Shown: positions 36,407 through 45,583, numbered from the stretch's first letter. The stretch: 56,108 bases of DNA from Botryobacter ruber (GCF_003347595.2 NZ_QCZK02000033.1:1-56108), one strand, 5' to 3'. Notes: generated by a model not told the origin, from the sequence alone. Numbers and translations are program-made.

Positions 36407-39397
36407 TTAAGCTAAGTTTCTAATTTTTGTCAGGTAGGTAACGTTAGGCTGCGTATTGATTTCTTCCAGTACATGGAAGGCACGCTCGCCCTGCTCACGA
36501 GCCAGTACTTTTGAAATACGGCTCTCCGGATCCAGCATATCACCAAAGATGATGGCATCGGTCGGGCAAGACTGGGCGCAGGCAGAAACAATCTCACCAT
36601 CTTTTGGTCTTCTGTTTTCGCGTTTTGCCTCCAGTTTACCTAACTGCACCCGCTGCACGCAGAAGGAGCATTTTTCCATCACACCTCTTGCACGAACTAC
36701 TACATCCGGGTTCAATACCATTTTGCCCAGGTCGTTGTTCATGTTATAGTCGAACTTGTCGTTGTTTGCATATGCAAACCAGTTGAAGCGGCGTACTTTA
36801 TAAGGGCAATTGTTTGCACAGTAGCGCGTACCAACGCAACGGTTATAAGCCATCTGGTTGATACCTTCCGAGCTGTGCATGGTAGCGGCAACCGGGCACA
36901 CTGTTTCGCATGGCGCATGGTTACAGTGCTGGCACATCATCGGCTGGAAAATAACCGTCGGGTTATCTGCCGGGTGCTCCATCACATCGTACTCTCCTTC
37001 TTTGTGCTCTCTTGCGCTGTAGTACCTGTCGATGCGCATCCAGTGCATTTCACGACGGTTCAGTACTTCAGCTTTACCCACTACAGGTACGTTATTTTCG
37101 ATATGGCAGCTAAGGGTACAGGCACCGCAACCAATACAGGAGTTAAGGTCGACAACCATACCCCAATGGTGGTTCTTGTACTCATAATCATCCCAAAGAG
37201 AGATAGTCGATGGTTTTACTTTTCCGGCATGTGTTGTCAGACGAATGTATTCCGTTACCTCTTTCGGGTTCTCAACATATTTTGCCAGTGTATTTTCCTG
37301 TACAACCAGACGATCCATGATCGTGTGGTGCGTCTGCATCTGGGCAATTTCTGATGTAGCGCCTGTTTTCTCCAGCTGCTTAACCGGGCCGTTGAAGAAA
37401 ACGCTGTTGTTGGCAACCGTTGCTACCGGGAAGGCATTGGCGCCCAGACCCTTCGCAACAGGCATTGTGTCTAAGGTACGGCCATAACCCATGGCAATAC
37501 CAACAGTACCAACAGCCTGGCCAGGCTGGATAAGCGCAGGAGCTTCGATGGTCTTGCCACCTGTAGTTGTCAGTCGGAGCACGTCACCCTGCACAATGCT
37601 GCCTGCTTCTGCATCGGAACGGGAAATGGTAATATAATTTCCCCAGGTCGCTTTCGTGATCGGGTCACCCATTTCCTGCAGCCATGGATTGTTGGCATCA
37701 TAGCCGGGTCCCATCTGTATTTTCTCATACACTACTGCTTCGATACCGCTAGCAGCAGGTCTGGCAGAAGTTGTAGCAGCTGCGGCGGTTGCAGCGGCCG
37801 GATTCAGGCGCAGCATGGTAGCGCCCGACTCAAGCACGCCATCGTGTACTGATTTCTCCCAGAAGGTATTGAAATCGCCGGTGGCAACTTTACGCCAGTT
37901 GTTTCTGATATAATCGTAGAAGGTATCGGAGCTACCATTCCAGGTCAGCAGGCTGTCCTGCATCTGGCGGGTAGTAAAGATCGGGGAGATCGCAGGCTGT
38001 GCGATGCTCAGGAAGCCTTTCTTCGGCTCGAAGTCGTTCCAGGATTCCAGGTAGTTGTTATCCGGAGCTACATATTCTACCAATGATGCTGTTTCGTCCA
38101 TTATTTCAGCGAACGAAACTGTCAGACCAACTTTTTTAAGGCCACTTACTACTTTGTCGGCCAGTGGATGATCGTAGGCAGGGTTTGCTTTGTAGAAGAA
38201 TACAGCACCGATAGATCCGGCATTCATTTCGTCGATAAAACGCAGCATCTGTGCATCGTTCCCCTGCTTCACAAAATAAGGAGCAGCAGTATCGATGGTA
38301 GTACCTTCAGCACCAAGGGTACGGTTGATAGAAGCAACCAGTGTCTGAACAGCCGGATCGTTAGAACCGGAAACAACCAGGGCTTTGCCTCTGTTGGCGT
38401 TCAGATCTTTTACGGCAGCTGCAAAGGCTTTGCTGTCGATGCCGGCAGGGGCGCTACCGCCTCCGCCCAGGCTGTTGCTCAGCGCCTGTACCAGCGCCAG
38501 TTCCTGCGACGGCTTAATTGGCACGCGCACATCCGCGTTAGCTCCTGTCAGGGAAAGGATTGTCTCGAACTGGTAGTGACGAGACATGTCTTTTTTATCG
38601 GCAGAAACTTTTCTGTTCTGGATATATTGTTTTGAAAATGGTGTCGGAGCAATCCAGGAACCCAGGAAGTCGGCGCCAATGCTGACAATTATGTTAGCTT
38701 TGCTGAAGTCGTAGCCCGGGATTACACCGCCGTTAGCACCAAGCAGTGCCGATACGGAATTCGCATCGTAAACTACGTGCTCGAAATTTCCGGTTTTAAC
38801 ACCAAACTCATCAATCAATTGCTTGGTAGACGGGCTGATAACGGTAGAAGACACAAGTACCACCTTGCCATTCACACTGCTCAGCTTTGACATTACTTCG
38901 CGGTCCAGCTTGGCCCAGTCAGATTCTTTCCCTTTGATAAAAGGCGCACGCAGCCTGTTGTTGTCGTACAGGTTCAGTACGGAAGCCTGTGCTCTTGGGC
39001 TGGTTCCTAGCGGGGTAACAGAAGAAGTAGGATTTGGCTCGATTTTGATCGGACGGCCTTCGCGCGTCTTAACCAAAATACTGTTGTAATCGCCATGCGA
39101 GAAGTAGGTAGAAGCATACCAATTGGCAACACCCGGCTCAACATCAACAGGCTTGTTCAGGTATGGGATTGCCTTTCTTACAGGCGCTTCGCAGGAAGCC
39201 AATGTGGCAGCTGCCAAACCGAAACCAAGAAGCTTTAAGAAATCTCTTCGTGGAGCGGTTACTGTAGAAGAAGGACTTTCGCCCTTTGCCTCATTGATTG
39301 GCAGGAATTCTGGAAACTCATTATGAGCATGCTTTGCGAACTCCGGAGTGTTTTCTAACTCCTCAATTCCTTTCCAGTACTTAATTCTGTCTTGCAT
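36407..39397 (-). CDS. actB: ACIII subunit ActB (molybdopterin-like plus Fe-S domains)
   Basis: 996 residues. An internal Tat-like signal lies at residues 49-70 ([10 protein letters not shown], then LASC at 66-69). Next is a long region related to molybdopterin oxidoreductases, in which the family has lost the Mo cofactor, and a C-terminal ferredoxin domain with four Cys clusters: [31 protein letters not shown] and [12 protein letters not shown] with CAQSCP. These can hold up to four Fe-S clusters, as in ACIII structures. The LASC might also be a lipidation site. Transcribed after ActA with a 49 bp gap. Confidence 0.94.
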   Translation of the reverse strand: MQDRIKYWKGIEELENTPEFAKHAHNEFPEFLPINEAKGESPSSTVTAPRRDFLKLLGFGLAAATLASCEAPVRKAIPYLNKPVDVEPGVANWYASTYFSHGDYNSILVKTREGRPIKIEPNPTSSVTPLGTSPRAQASVLNLYDNNRLRAPFIKGKESDWAKLDREVMSKLSSVNGKVVLVSSTVISPSTKQLIDEFGVKTGNFEHVVYDANSVSALLGANGGVIPGYDFSKANIIVSIGADFLGSWIAPTPFSKQYIQNRKVSADKKDMSRHYQFETILSLTGANADVRVPIKPSQELALVQALSNSLGGGGSAPAGIDSKAFAAAVKDLNANRGKALVVSGSNDPAVQTLVASINRTLGAEGTTIDTAAPYFVKQGNDAQMLRFIDEMNAGSIGAVFFYKANPAYDHPLADKVVSGLKKVGLTVSFAEIMDETASLVEYVAPDNNYLESWNDFEPKKGFLSIAQPAISPIFTTRQMQDSLLTWNGSSDTFYDYIRNNWRKVATGDFNTFWEKSVHDGVLESGATMLRLNPAAATAAAATTSARPAASGIEAVVYEKIQMGPGYDANNPWLQEMGDPITKATWGNYITISRSDAEAGSIVQGDVLRLTTTGGKTIEAPALIQPGQAVGTVGIAMGYGRTLDTMPVAKGLGANAFPVATVANNSVFFNGPVKQLEKTGATSEIAQMQTHHTIMDRLVVQENTLAKYVENPKEVTEYIRLTTHAGKVKPSTISLWDDYEYKNHHWGMVVDLNSCIGCGACTLSCHIENNVPVVGKAEVLNRREMHWMRIDRYYSAREHKEGEYDVMEHPADNPTVIFQPMMCQHCNHAPCETVCPVAATMHSSEGINQMAYNRCVGTRYCANNCPYKVRRFNWFAYANNDKFDYNMNNDLGKMVLNPDVVVRARGVMEKCSFCVQRVQLGKLEAKRENRRPKDGEIVSACAQSCPTDAIIFGDMLDPESRISKVLAREQGERAFHVLEEINTQPNVTYLTKIRNLA

Positions 39398-39446
39398 AAA
39401 TATATCTAGAAAACTCGAATGCTAATTTGTAATATAATGAACCTGA

Positions 39447-40772
39447 TTAGTAGTGGCACTTGGAACACTCGGCACCACCGTTAGACGTCACAGTAAAGGC
39501 ACCATCAGAAGATGCTTCGTGCAGCTTCACCAGGTTATCATAGTAACCGTTGCCTTTTGTGTTCAGAGGAGTTTCGCGGTGACAATCGATACACCAGCCC
39601 ATGGTTAGAGGAGCATACTGGGCAACAACTTCCATTTCCTGAATAGGACCATGGCATGTCTGGCACTCTATGCCGCCCACCTGGGTGTGCTGCGAGTGGT
39701 TGAAATAAGCAAGATCAGGCAGGTTATGGATACGAACCCACTCAATTGGCCTGTTACGCTCAACAGCTTTATAGATTTTCTGGATTTCAGCAGATTCTGT
39801 CTTGATCTGGCTGTGGCAGTTCATACAGATGTTGGCCGAAGGAATGCTGGCGCTTCTGCTTTTATAAACGGTTGTGTGGCAGTAGTTACAGTTGATCTGG
39901 TGATCGCCGGCGTGCAGTTTGTGCGAGAAAGCAATCGGCTGCTTTGGCTGGTATCCCTCCTGAATACCTACCCCCATCGCATAATCCAGGCTTAGGTCAA
40001 GTAACACCACCACAAAAATGAGCGTTACCAGCGTACGTACTGCTTTGGATCTGTAGATTTTAGAGAAATCGAAGCGTTGGTTTACTACTTCGTAATCGTA
40101 CTCATCCAGCTCCTTGTTCTTGTTCAGGTAGTTCTTCAGAAGCGACGTGATCAGCAACATCGTCACCACCAGCACAATCAGCACCACGATCAGCACCACA
40201 AGGATAATATCCAAGTACGGACCTATAGCACCAACAGCATCTGTGCCGATTTCACCCTCACCACGCTCGCCTCCATCTGTCGGGCCAACCGGTGCCTGCG
40301 CAACCCCCTGACCGGACTCGATGAATGCCAGAATGGAAACAATTTCATCGTCTGAGAAAGCAAAAGAAGGCATGGCCTGTTTTTTAAACTCCTCATAAAT
40401 CGCAACTGCTTCCGGATCACCGGCCTGGATAAGGGCCTGGGAGTTTTTAATCCACTTAAGTAACCATGGCTGACTTCTGCGCTGCGTTACGCCTTCCAAA
40501 CCTGGACCAACCAGTTTGTTTGAACCGGCAGAGTGGCAGCTGGCGCAGTTGTTCTTAAATAATGTTTCACCCGCACTTACAATAGCTGGATCATCTACCG
40601 GAAGACCGCTTTTACTGGAAGCTGTGGCACCCTGGGTTGCGCCAGGTGTTACACCATGCGCATCAGGGGTTTCCTGATCGCTCGCCTGAGCCCATGCTCC
40701 GAACGAAGCAGTAACAGCAAAAAGAAAGGCAATAAGAGATTTTTGAGTTGCTTTAAGTATACAGCTAATCAT
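39447..40772 (-). CDS. actA: ACIII subunit ActA, six CxxCH motifs (mono- plus pentaheme)
   Basis: Start chosen at ATG 40772 (MISCILKATQKSLIAF...): a signal peptide ends near AWAQA at residue 30, and the upstream in-frame ATG at 40823 lies within the promoter -7 box and so cannot be translated. Length 441 residues. N-terminal monoheme cytochrome domain with CASCH at 76-80; two spans (about 185-210 and 245-265); C-terminal pentaheme part with CNYCH, CMNCH, CQTCH, CIDCH and CSKCH, the last six residues being CSKCHY. Transfers electrons from quinol oxidation out of the complex. ActA is usually described as pentaheme, so the N-terminal domain is an addition or a variant. First gene of the 17-gene run. 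Confidence 0.93.
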   Translation of the reverse strand: MISCILKATQKSLIAFLFAVTASFGAWAQASDQETPDAHGVTPGATQGATASSKSGLPVDDPAIVSAGETLFKNNCASCHSAGSNKLVGPGLEGVTQRRSQPWLLKWIKNSQALIQAGDPEAVAIYEEFKKQAMPSFAFSDDEIVSILAFIESGQGVAQAPVGPTDGGERGEGEIGTDAVGAIGPYLDIILVVLIVVLIVLVVTMLLITSLLKNYLNKNKELDEYDYEVVNQRFDFSKIYRSKAVRTLVTLIFVVVLLDLSLDYAMGVGIQEGYQPKQPIAFSHKLHAGDHQINCNYCHTTVYKSRSASIPSANICMNCHSQIKTESAEIQKIYKAVERNRPIEWVRIHNLPDLAYFNHSQHTQVGGIECQTCHGPIQEMEVVAQYAPLTMGWCIDCHRETPLNTKGNGYYDNLVKLHEASSDGAFTVTSNGGAECSKCHY

Positions 40773-40822
40773 AGCCAATGTCACTTGTATGTTTAGAATA
40801 TGATGAAAATCATTAATGGGCA

Positions 40823-40852
40823 CAAAACTACTATGAGAATTCCATTAATCAA
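40823..40852 (-). promoter_or_regulatory. Promoter of the act-cox operon
   Basis: Minus strand TTG (40852-40850), 19 bp spacer, TAGTTTTG (40830-40823). The predicted transcript starts about 45 bases before the actA ATG. No other good match seen ahead of the run. Confidence 0.75.
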
Positions 40853-41492
40853 ATTTAAATACTTTATTTTTGGCTAACATCATATTAAAACCCGTACATA
40901 AGCCACCATTTTGATAAAATGTCAATTAAATTGATTTAAGGCCATTTTATTTAAAATTATTCTAAATTATCACCGCCTGCCTGCTACCTGTTTTCCTGCC
41001 CCGGGAATAACAAATATTAATAATCAGCTTGAATAAATTTCCGCCTTCATCTTCCCGCTTTTTAACCACCTTTTTCCTCAACTTCGCCCCTGCTCCTCTT
41101 CGGGCTTTCCTGCAGCATTCGTAAAATGTTATATACTCAAACGCAATTTTTTCTGCCGCCAACCTCCTGTACCGGAACTGCCCGATACGCGTCTCCCAAC
41201 TAACAGCAGCAGGGGCAACATACCCATAAAAGCAGTTTTTATTCAATAGCCCTCCCACAAAACACACCTCTCCCCTGCCAACATCTGTATTTCTATTTTA
41301 TCACCCTTATTTTTCTGGCAAAATCAAAAAAAACAGACAGAAGAGTTGTGTTATAGCTCCTGCACCAGGAGCAGAGGCTGTGGTGGCTGCTGCAGCAGAT
41401 TTTTTAAACCGGGGGCGAGGTGATTTCTGTTATTTTACATTGCAGCCACTGCCACCATAGCCTTACCCCCTGAGCCCGGCACCAGGAACAGT
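40853..41492. other. Gene-free stretch with dispersed-element copies
   Basis: AT-rich to about 41340. Then two copies of the dispersed element in opposite orientation: 41370-41407 (GGAGCAGAGGCTGTGGTGGC then TGCTGCAGCAGATTTTTT) and 41440-41470 (GCAGCCACTGCCACCATAGCC). A leftward ORF of 101 codons at 40962-41267 has no signal, domain or plausible start context and I do not call it. Confidence 0.6.
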
Positions 41493-42212
41493 TCAGGACG
41501 GTTTTTCAATTACTCCAATGTCTTTTTGGCCGAACCTGTTATTGTAGGCCACCTCCAGTTTATGAAGCAGGAAAAGGGAAACGATCAGCCAGATAATGCC
41601 CATGGCATACCCCGCCAGCACGTCGGTTGTGTAATGCACGTTCAGGTAAATGCGGCTGTACCCGATCAGCAGCAACAGCAGGCTCAACAGGATAGAGTAC
41701 ACCCATCGCCGGATGGGGTGCGGCACGGTTTGCCATATCATATAAATAAGCAGCCCGTAGAACGAACCGCCAATCATGGCGTGCCCGCTCGGGAAACTTA
41801 ACCCGGTCAGTTCCAGCATGGCTGTTTCGGGGCGGGGCCTTTCGAAGGTATTTTTCATCAACTGGTTCAGCATGGTGCTTGTAAAGGCAATAATCATGAC
41901 TTTGATGCTGTACCAGCGCAGGTGCTTAAACCAGGCGAACACCAGCACGAGCAAGGTAGGCACCACCACCAGGTAGTTGGCAGAAGCAAAAAAGGAAAAG
42001 AAACGCATCAGGCTCGTCATGGGCGGCGAGGTGTGCCGCTGCGCAAAACGAAATACAGCCGCATCGAGCCTGTTGTCCTGCTGCAGAAAAACTTCGCGCG
42101 CCATGTAGGCAAACAAAACCATACAGCCCAGCAACAAGAGCCCCACCACGACCACCTCCAGCGAAAGGAGCGCAAGCAAACGCAACAAGGTTTTGGTAAA
42201 CTGCTTCTTCAT
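41493..42212 (-). CDS. PAP2-family phosphatase (first paralogue)
   Basis: Membrane phosphatase of the PAP2 family (lipid or undecaprenyl diphosphate phosphatases), 239 residues, six spans. Three catalytic blocks: KNTFERPRP, FPSGHAM (catalytic His) and SRIYLNVHYTTDVLAGY (nucleophile His). The large interval before the first block (DNRLDAAVFRFAQRHTSPPM) fits the 'PgpB-like' layout. It has a paralogue at 42545-43267 with the same layout, the two genes separated by tRNA-Leu(CAG). Substrate unknown. Confidence 0.9.
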   Translation of the reverse strand: MKKQFTKTLLRLLALLSLEVVVVGLLLLGCMVLFAYMAREVFLQQDNRLDAAVFRFAQRHTSPPMTSLMRFFSFFASANYLVVVPTLLVLVFAWFKHLRWYSIKVMIIAFTSTMLNQLMKNTFERPRPETAMLELTGLSFPSGHAMIGGSFYGLLIYMIWQTVPHPIRRWVYSILLSLLLLLIGYSRIYLNVHYTTDVLAGYAMGIIWLIVSLFLLHKLEVAYNNRFGQKDIGVIEKPS

Positions 42213-42325
42213 GGCGGCAAATCCGGTTTCGGGATAAAAAGTTTTACGCGGTGCCGAAAAAGCAGTTTACCCGGAAGTTGGCATGCAAAGCGGTTGGCTG
42301 GAGAAGTTAAACAGGGGCCGGAAAC

Positions 42326-42355
42326 AAAAAAGGCCGGCATGTAGCCGGCCTTTTA
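42326..42355 (-). terminator. Terminator after tRNA-Leu(CAG)
   Basis: Stem AAGGCCGGC / GCCGGCCTT, 5-base loop, then TTTTT on the minus strand, just past the tRNA 3' end. It isolates the tRNA from the first PAP2 gene. Confidence 0.85.
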
Positions 42356-42367
42356 AACATTTAAGAG

Positions 42368-42449
42368 TGCGCACGGGGAGATTCGAACTCCCACACCTTG
42401 CGGCACAGGCTTCTGAGACCTGCACGTCTACCAGTTTCGCCACGTGCGC
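42368..42449 (-). tRNA. tRNA-Leu (anticodon CAG)
   Basis: 82 bases with discriminator A. On the minus strand the acceptor arms GCGCACG / CGTGCGC pair, the anticodon stem CAGGT/GCCTG encloses loop CTCAGAA (anticodon CAG), there is a class II variable arm, and the T arm carries TTCGAAT. CCA is not encoded. Confidence 0.95.
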
Positions 42450-42495
42450 GAAAACACAGTCTTAAAGTGTTGCCCCGTTCTTGTGATTGGGAGTG

Positions 42496-42525
42496 CAAAT
42501 ATACTAACGATATTTTTATTTGCAA
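42496..42525 (-). promoter_or_regulatory. Promoter of tRNA-Leu(CAG)
   Basis: Minus strand TTG (42525-42523), 19 bp spacer, TATATTTG (42503-42496), about 47 bp before the tRNA. Same form as the promoter of the other tRNA-Leu. Confidence 0.75.
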
Positions 42526-42544
42526 CACCTCCTGAAAAAAATTT

Positions 42545-43267
42545 TCAGGAAGATTTTGGCGGTTCTTCCATCACGACCGGATTTATTTCTTTCCGCGTGA
42601 AACGTTCCAGCTTCTGCAGGCTCCATATCCCGATAATTACCCATAAAAAGCCCGCAGCGAAGCCTGCCAGCACATCGGTAAAATAATGTACGTGCAGGTA
42701 AATCCGGCTAAACCCGATCAGAATAATGGTAATACTCAGAAGTACGACCAGCGAATAACGCAAGCCTTTGGGCCGCACATGCTTCCATGCCAGGAAAATA
42801 AGAAGCCCGTAAAACGATGCCGCCACCATAGAATGCCCGCTCGGGAAGCTCAGCCCGGAGGCCTCTACCAGGTGCTGCAAGCCCGGACGGGGCCGGTCAA
42901 AAAAGTTTTTGAGCACCAGGTTCAGGCTGATACTACCAAGCGCAACTACCGGCACTTTAAGGGAATACCAGCGGTGCCTTTTAATAAATAGGAAATAGAC
43001 AATAAGCGCAATTCCGGCGGTTGTAAGAAAATAGCGGGACCCCAGGAACGTAATGGCTTCTATCAGCGATGTAACCCAGTCGGCAGAAACACTGGAAGCA
43101 AAGGCAAAGGCATCGGAATCTACACTAAGGGGAGCGCCTGCACGTACTTCGCTGCTCAAATACAGAAATATTATGATGCAGCCTAAAAACAAAGTCCATA
43201 CAAACAGCAGCTCTACCGTAAACAGCGCTGCTTCTGCGGCCATTTTTTTATAAATGCGTTGAATCAT
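42545..43267 (-). CDS. PAP2-family phosphatase (second paralogue)
   Basis: 240 residues, six spans, catalytic blocks KNFFDRPRP, FPSGHSM and SRIYLHVHYFTDVLAGF. It matches the first paralogue (41493-42212) block for block, including the spacing and the region DSDAFAFASS/DAAVFRFAQR before the first motif, so the pair looks like a tandem duplication. The C-terminus ends close to the promoter of the tRNA. Confidence 0.9.
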   Translation of the reverse strand: MIQRIYKKMAAEAALFTVELLFVWTLFLGCIIIFLYLSSEVRAGAPLSVDSDAFAFASSVSADWVTSLIEAITFLGSRYFLTTAGIALIVYFLFIKRHRWYSLKVPVVALGSISLNLVLKNFFDRPRPGLQHLVEASGLSFPSGHSMVAASFYGLLIFLAWKHVRPKGLRYSLVVLLSITIILIGFSRIYLHVHYFTDVLAGFAAGFLWVIIGIWSLQKLERFTRKEINPVVMEEPPKSS

Positions 43268-43385
43268 ATGCAGGTGTTGCGTTTTAACCGGTTTCTAACT
43301 TATACGGCAGCCTGCAGGCTTGTGTAAAAGCAGCCGTAGTTTTTACAGGTACTCAAACGGTTTTGTTGTTCTGTTTCCGTTCCTA

Positions 43386-44201
43386 CTACGAATCCTGCGC
43401 CTGCCGGTATTCATCTTTACGCAGTGGAAGCCCAAGCAAATAAAGTTTTTTTGATCTTCCTTCTATTCTTCCTTTTTCCCAGTGGTAATCTTCGGCAGTT
43501 AATCCTTTCAATAACTCATCCATATCGTCCAGGGTGTAGGTGCGGGCGTTCGACACGGCTCCATCCCAGGCAAAAAACAACGGAATTACCGGTACCAGGT
43601 ACGTAAACACGAGTTGCCGCCAGGTGAGCGGACGGGCCAGGGGCGTCAGAAACAAAGCCGTGACAAAATTAAATGGCAGCGCCACCCACCACAGCCACAC
43701 CGGGTAGCTGTTATCACTGATTTCGAACACACAGATGGGTTGCCGGTTAACCAGGGCATCTTTTAATATCGCGCGGGCTACCTCCGGCTTCATATGATGC
43801 ATACTGCACACCATGGTCCGGACGCCCGTTAAGCCCGGATCAATGTTAGTCGCATCTACGGGCTTGGCTAAATAAGTGATGCCTGGATTTAGACCACTGT
43901 TTACGCGTTTCGCTGTTTCCTTGTCCGGATACAGGTCGGTAAGCATTAAAGTCAGGTTGGTAAATTGGTACTTGTCTTTTAAAATCCGGAACACCTCGAA
44001 CATTGGTCCCCCGCTCCCCGAGCACAGATCGATAATGGCCGGGCGCTCTGCATGCGGCAGTACTTTAACCAGCAGTTCGGCCAGTTCGTTGCTGGTTCCT
44101 AGAATTTTGTGCATGACCACGAGCAAACGGGTCATGCACTGGCGTAACCAGTCCGGGAACCAGTCCAGATCTTCAAACTCAACCAGGTGAATCCGTTTCA
44201 T
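43386..44201 (-). CDS. SAM-dependent methyltransferase-like protein with hydrophobic segments
   Basis: 271 residues. The nucleotide-binding loop is IDLCSGSGGPMFEV (about 57-70) and LMLTDLYPD (about 86-94) is the acidic motif II, as in class I methyltransferases. Two hydrophobic segments follow (about 168-190 WLWWVALPFNFVTALFL and 200-220 LVFTYLVPVIPLFF), so it is probably attached to the membrane. Convergence with known methyltransferases is otherwise weak; substrate unknown. Divergent from thpR. Confidence 0.75.
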   Translation of the reverse strand: MKRIHLVEFEDLDWFPDWLRQCMTRLLVVMHKILGTSNELAELLVKVLPHAERPAIIDLCSGSGGPMFEVFRILKDKYQFTNLTLMLTDLYPDKETAKRVNSGLNPGITYLAKPVDATNIDPGLTGVRTMVCSMHHMKPEVARAILKDALVNRQPICVFEISDNSYPVWLWWVALPFNFVTALFLTPLARPLTWRQLVFTYLVPVIPLFFAWDGAVSNARTYTLDDMDELLKGLTAEDYHWEKGRIEGRSKKLYLLGLPLRKDEYRQAQDS

Positions 44202-44265
44202 GTTCTTCTTTTAGGATACAAATTCGTACTAAAGATCGGATAAAAAGCATTACGAAATTAAAAAA

Positions 44266-44820
44266 ATGAAAGACACATTACGCCTGTTTGTTGCCGCCGC
44301 GTTGCCACCTGCCCTTACCGAATACCTGGCCCGGGAATCCGCACAGTACCAGGATACGTCGGTCCGGCTGGTGCCAGCGCAGAACCTGCACCTCACGCTT
44401 TTCTTTATCGGAGGCACCCCGCTGGAAGCGCTGCCGGAACTGGAAGAAAAAATACAACAGGCCGTTCTGCCGCACGCGCCTTTCCAGCTCACCCTGCAGT
44501 GCCTGGAGCCGGGGCCAAGGCCACGGAAGCCCCGGCTGGTGTGGGCCCGGTTTCAAGAAAGCCACCCGTTTGAGCAGCTGGTCCGGGATCTTACACTGCA
44601 CCTGTCACCACAGCCACAGCAGCAAAAAAAAGCCATTCCGCATATAACTGTGGCCCGTTTCAGGAAAGGCAAACCCGTACCGGCTTCCCTGCCCACCATC
44701 CAACCGCCCGAAGAAATTACGTTTACGGTAGCTACGGTCGGGTTGTGGAAGTCGGAACTGGTGGCACCGCACCCGGTCTACAGCGTGCTGCGCGACTTCC
44801 CGCTGGGGCAAAACCTATAG
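44266..44820 (+). CDS. thpR: RNA 2',3'-cyclic phosphodiesterase (2H family)
   Basis: 2H phosphoesterase that opens 2',3'-cyclic phosphate RNA ends. Length 184 residues. The two catalytic motifs are HLTL (His42, Thr44) and HITV (His126, Thr128). Between them, residues 111-123 (HLSPQPQQQKKAI) are encoded by a stretch that looks like the genome's dispersed intergenic element (44596-44633). This interval is variable in the family, so function is probably kept. The gene precedes the PncC/CinA-type gene by 47 bp in the same direction. Confidence 0.9.
   Translation: MKDTLRLFVAAALPPALTEYLARESAQYQDTSVRLVPAQNLHLTLFFIGGTPLEALPELEEKIQQAVLPHAPFQLTLQCLEPGPRPRKPRLVWARFQESHPFEQLVRDLTLHLSPQPQQQKKAIPHITVARFRKGKPVPASLPTIQPPEEITFTVATVGLWKSELVAPHPVYSVLRDFPLGQNL
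44596..44633. repeat. Dispersed-element-like sequence inside thpR
   Basis: Plus strand CTGCACCTGTCACCACAGCC, then ACAGCAGCAAAAAAAAG. It differs at one base in 20 from the core of the copies at 16403-16447 and 23746-23785 (CTGCACCTGCCACCAC...). In frame with thpR. Confidence 0.5.
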
Positions 44821-44867
44821 TCCCTTTCTCCAGTATGAGTAGCACTGATATTAATTATGTATTGTGT

Positions 44868-45359
44868 ATGAACCAGTCTGAGCTGACCGAATTGTTGATG
44901 AAGATGAAAGACAAGGGCCTGACCCTGGCCTTTGCTGAGAGTTGTACTGCCGGCATGCTGGCATCGGAGTTAGTAAAAGCCACGGGCAGCAGCGATGTGC
45001 TGCTCGGAAGCCTGGTGGTGTACCATCCTGAGGCAAAAAAGAAACTGCTGGGGGTGAAGCAGGAAACGCTGGACCTGTACACAGCCGAATCGCAGCAGGT
45101 GACGAACGAGATGGTGATGGGCCTGAAAAAAGCGTTGAATGCGGATATCTGTGTCGCTTCGACCGGTTTGGCCGGTTCCGGAGGGTCGGAGCACGAAGAA
45201 AAGCCGGTGGGTACAATGTTCGTCTCTATCCTGTATGACGGCAAAGCAGAGGAGTTCCGCGAAGTTTTTAAAGGCAACAGCCTGAGCATCCGGAAACAAC
45301 TCACCGATTATATTTATGAAAAGCTGAACGGCATCATGGACAACCACTACGACCGGTAA
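44868..45359 (+). CDS. PncC/CinA C-terminal-type nicotinamide-nucleotide amidase
   Basis: 163 residues from the ATG at 44868 (MNQSELTELLMKMKDKGLT), the length of stand-alone PncC (165 in E. coli). It hydrolyses NMN to NaMN. Motifs: LAFAESCTAGMLASELVK, GSLVVYHPEAKKKLLGV and VASTGLAGSGGSEHEEKPVGTMFV. The frame goes on upstream to 44745 and an ATG at 44835 is also possible, but the family aligns from 44868. The N-terminal CinA-type (MoaB-like) domain is absent. Confidence 0.9.
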   Translation: MNQSELTELLMKMKDKGLTLAFAESCTAGMLASELVKATGSSDVLLGSLVVYHPEAKKKLLGVKQETLDLYTAESQQVTNEMVMGLKKALNADICVASTGLAGSGGSEHEEKPVGTMFVSILYDGKAEEFREVFKGNSLSIRKQLTDYIYEKLNGIMDNHYDR

Positions 45360-45393
45360 TCCAATACTGTCAACTTAAGAAAAATTATAGTGA

Positions 45394-45480
45394 ATTGTCA
45401 TTTCGACCGCAGGGAGAAATCTGGGTTATCTCGTGGCTGTAACAATATTTCAGATTTCTCCCTGCGGTCGAAATGACAAT
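45394..45480. repeat. REP-like perfect inverted repeat, 30-bp arms
   Basis: Arms 45394-45423 and 45451-45480 are exact reverse complements (core GTCATTTCGACCGCAGGGAG) with a 27-base spacer. Such a fold would be very stable and could also end transcription from both sides. Not related in sequence to the arms at 694, 15490 or 51647. Confidence 0.85.
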
Positions 45481-45583
45481 CAATCTTTAACTGATGGCAT
45501 TGACCGGCAACCTATCTGGCCTGCTACTATTTTCTTTTGCCCAAACTCCTGTTACCTTGCCGGCTTAACTGGCCAACTCTGTT

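Noticed and set aside
40962..41267. Leftward ORF of 101 codons upstream of the act operon
   Set aside because: No recognisable domain, odd Cys/Arg/Lys composition, AT-rich surroundings and no promoter or coupling.
45394..45480. CRISPR or transposon interpretation of the long inverted repeats
   Set aside because: Each is one inverted pair, not a direct-repeat array with spacers, and no cas or transposase gene lies beside them.
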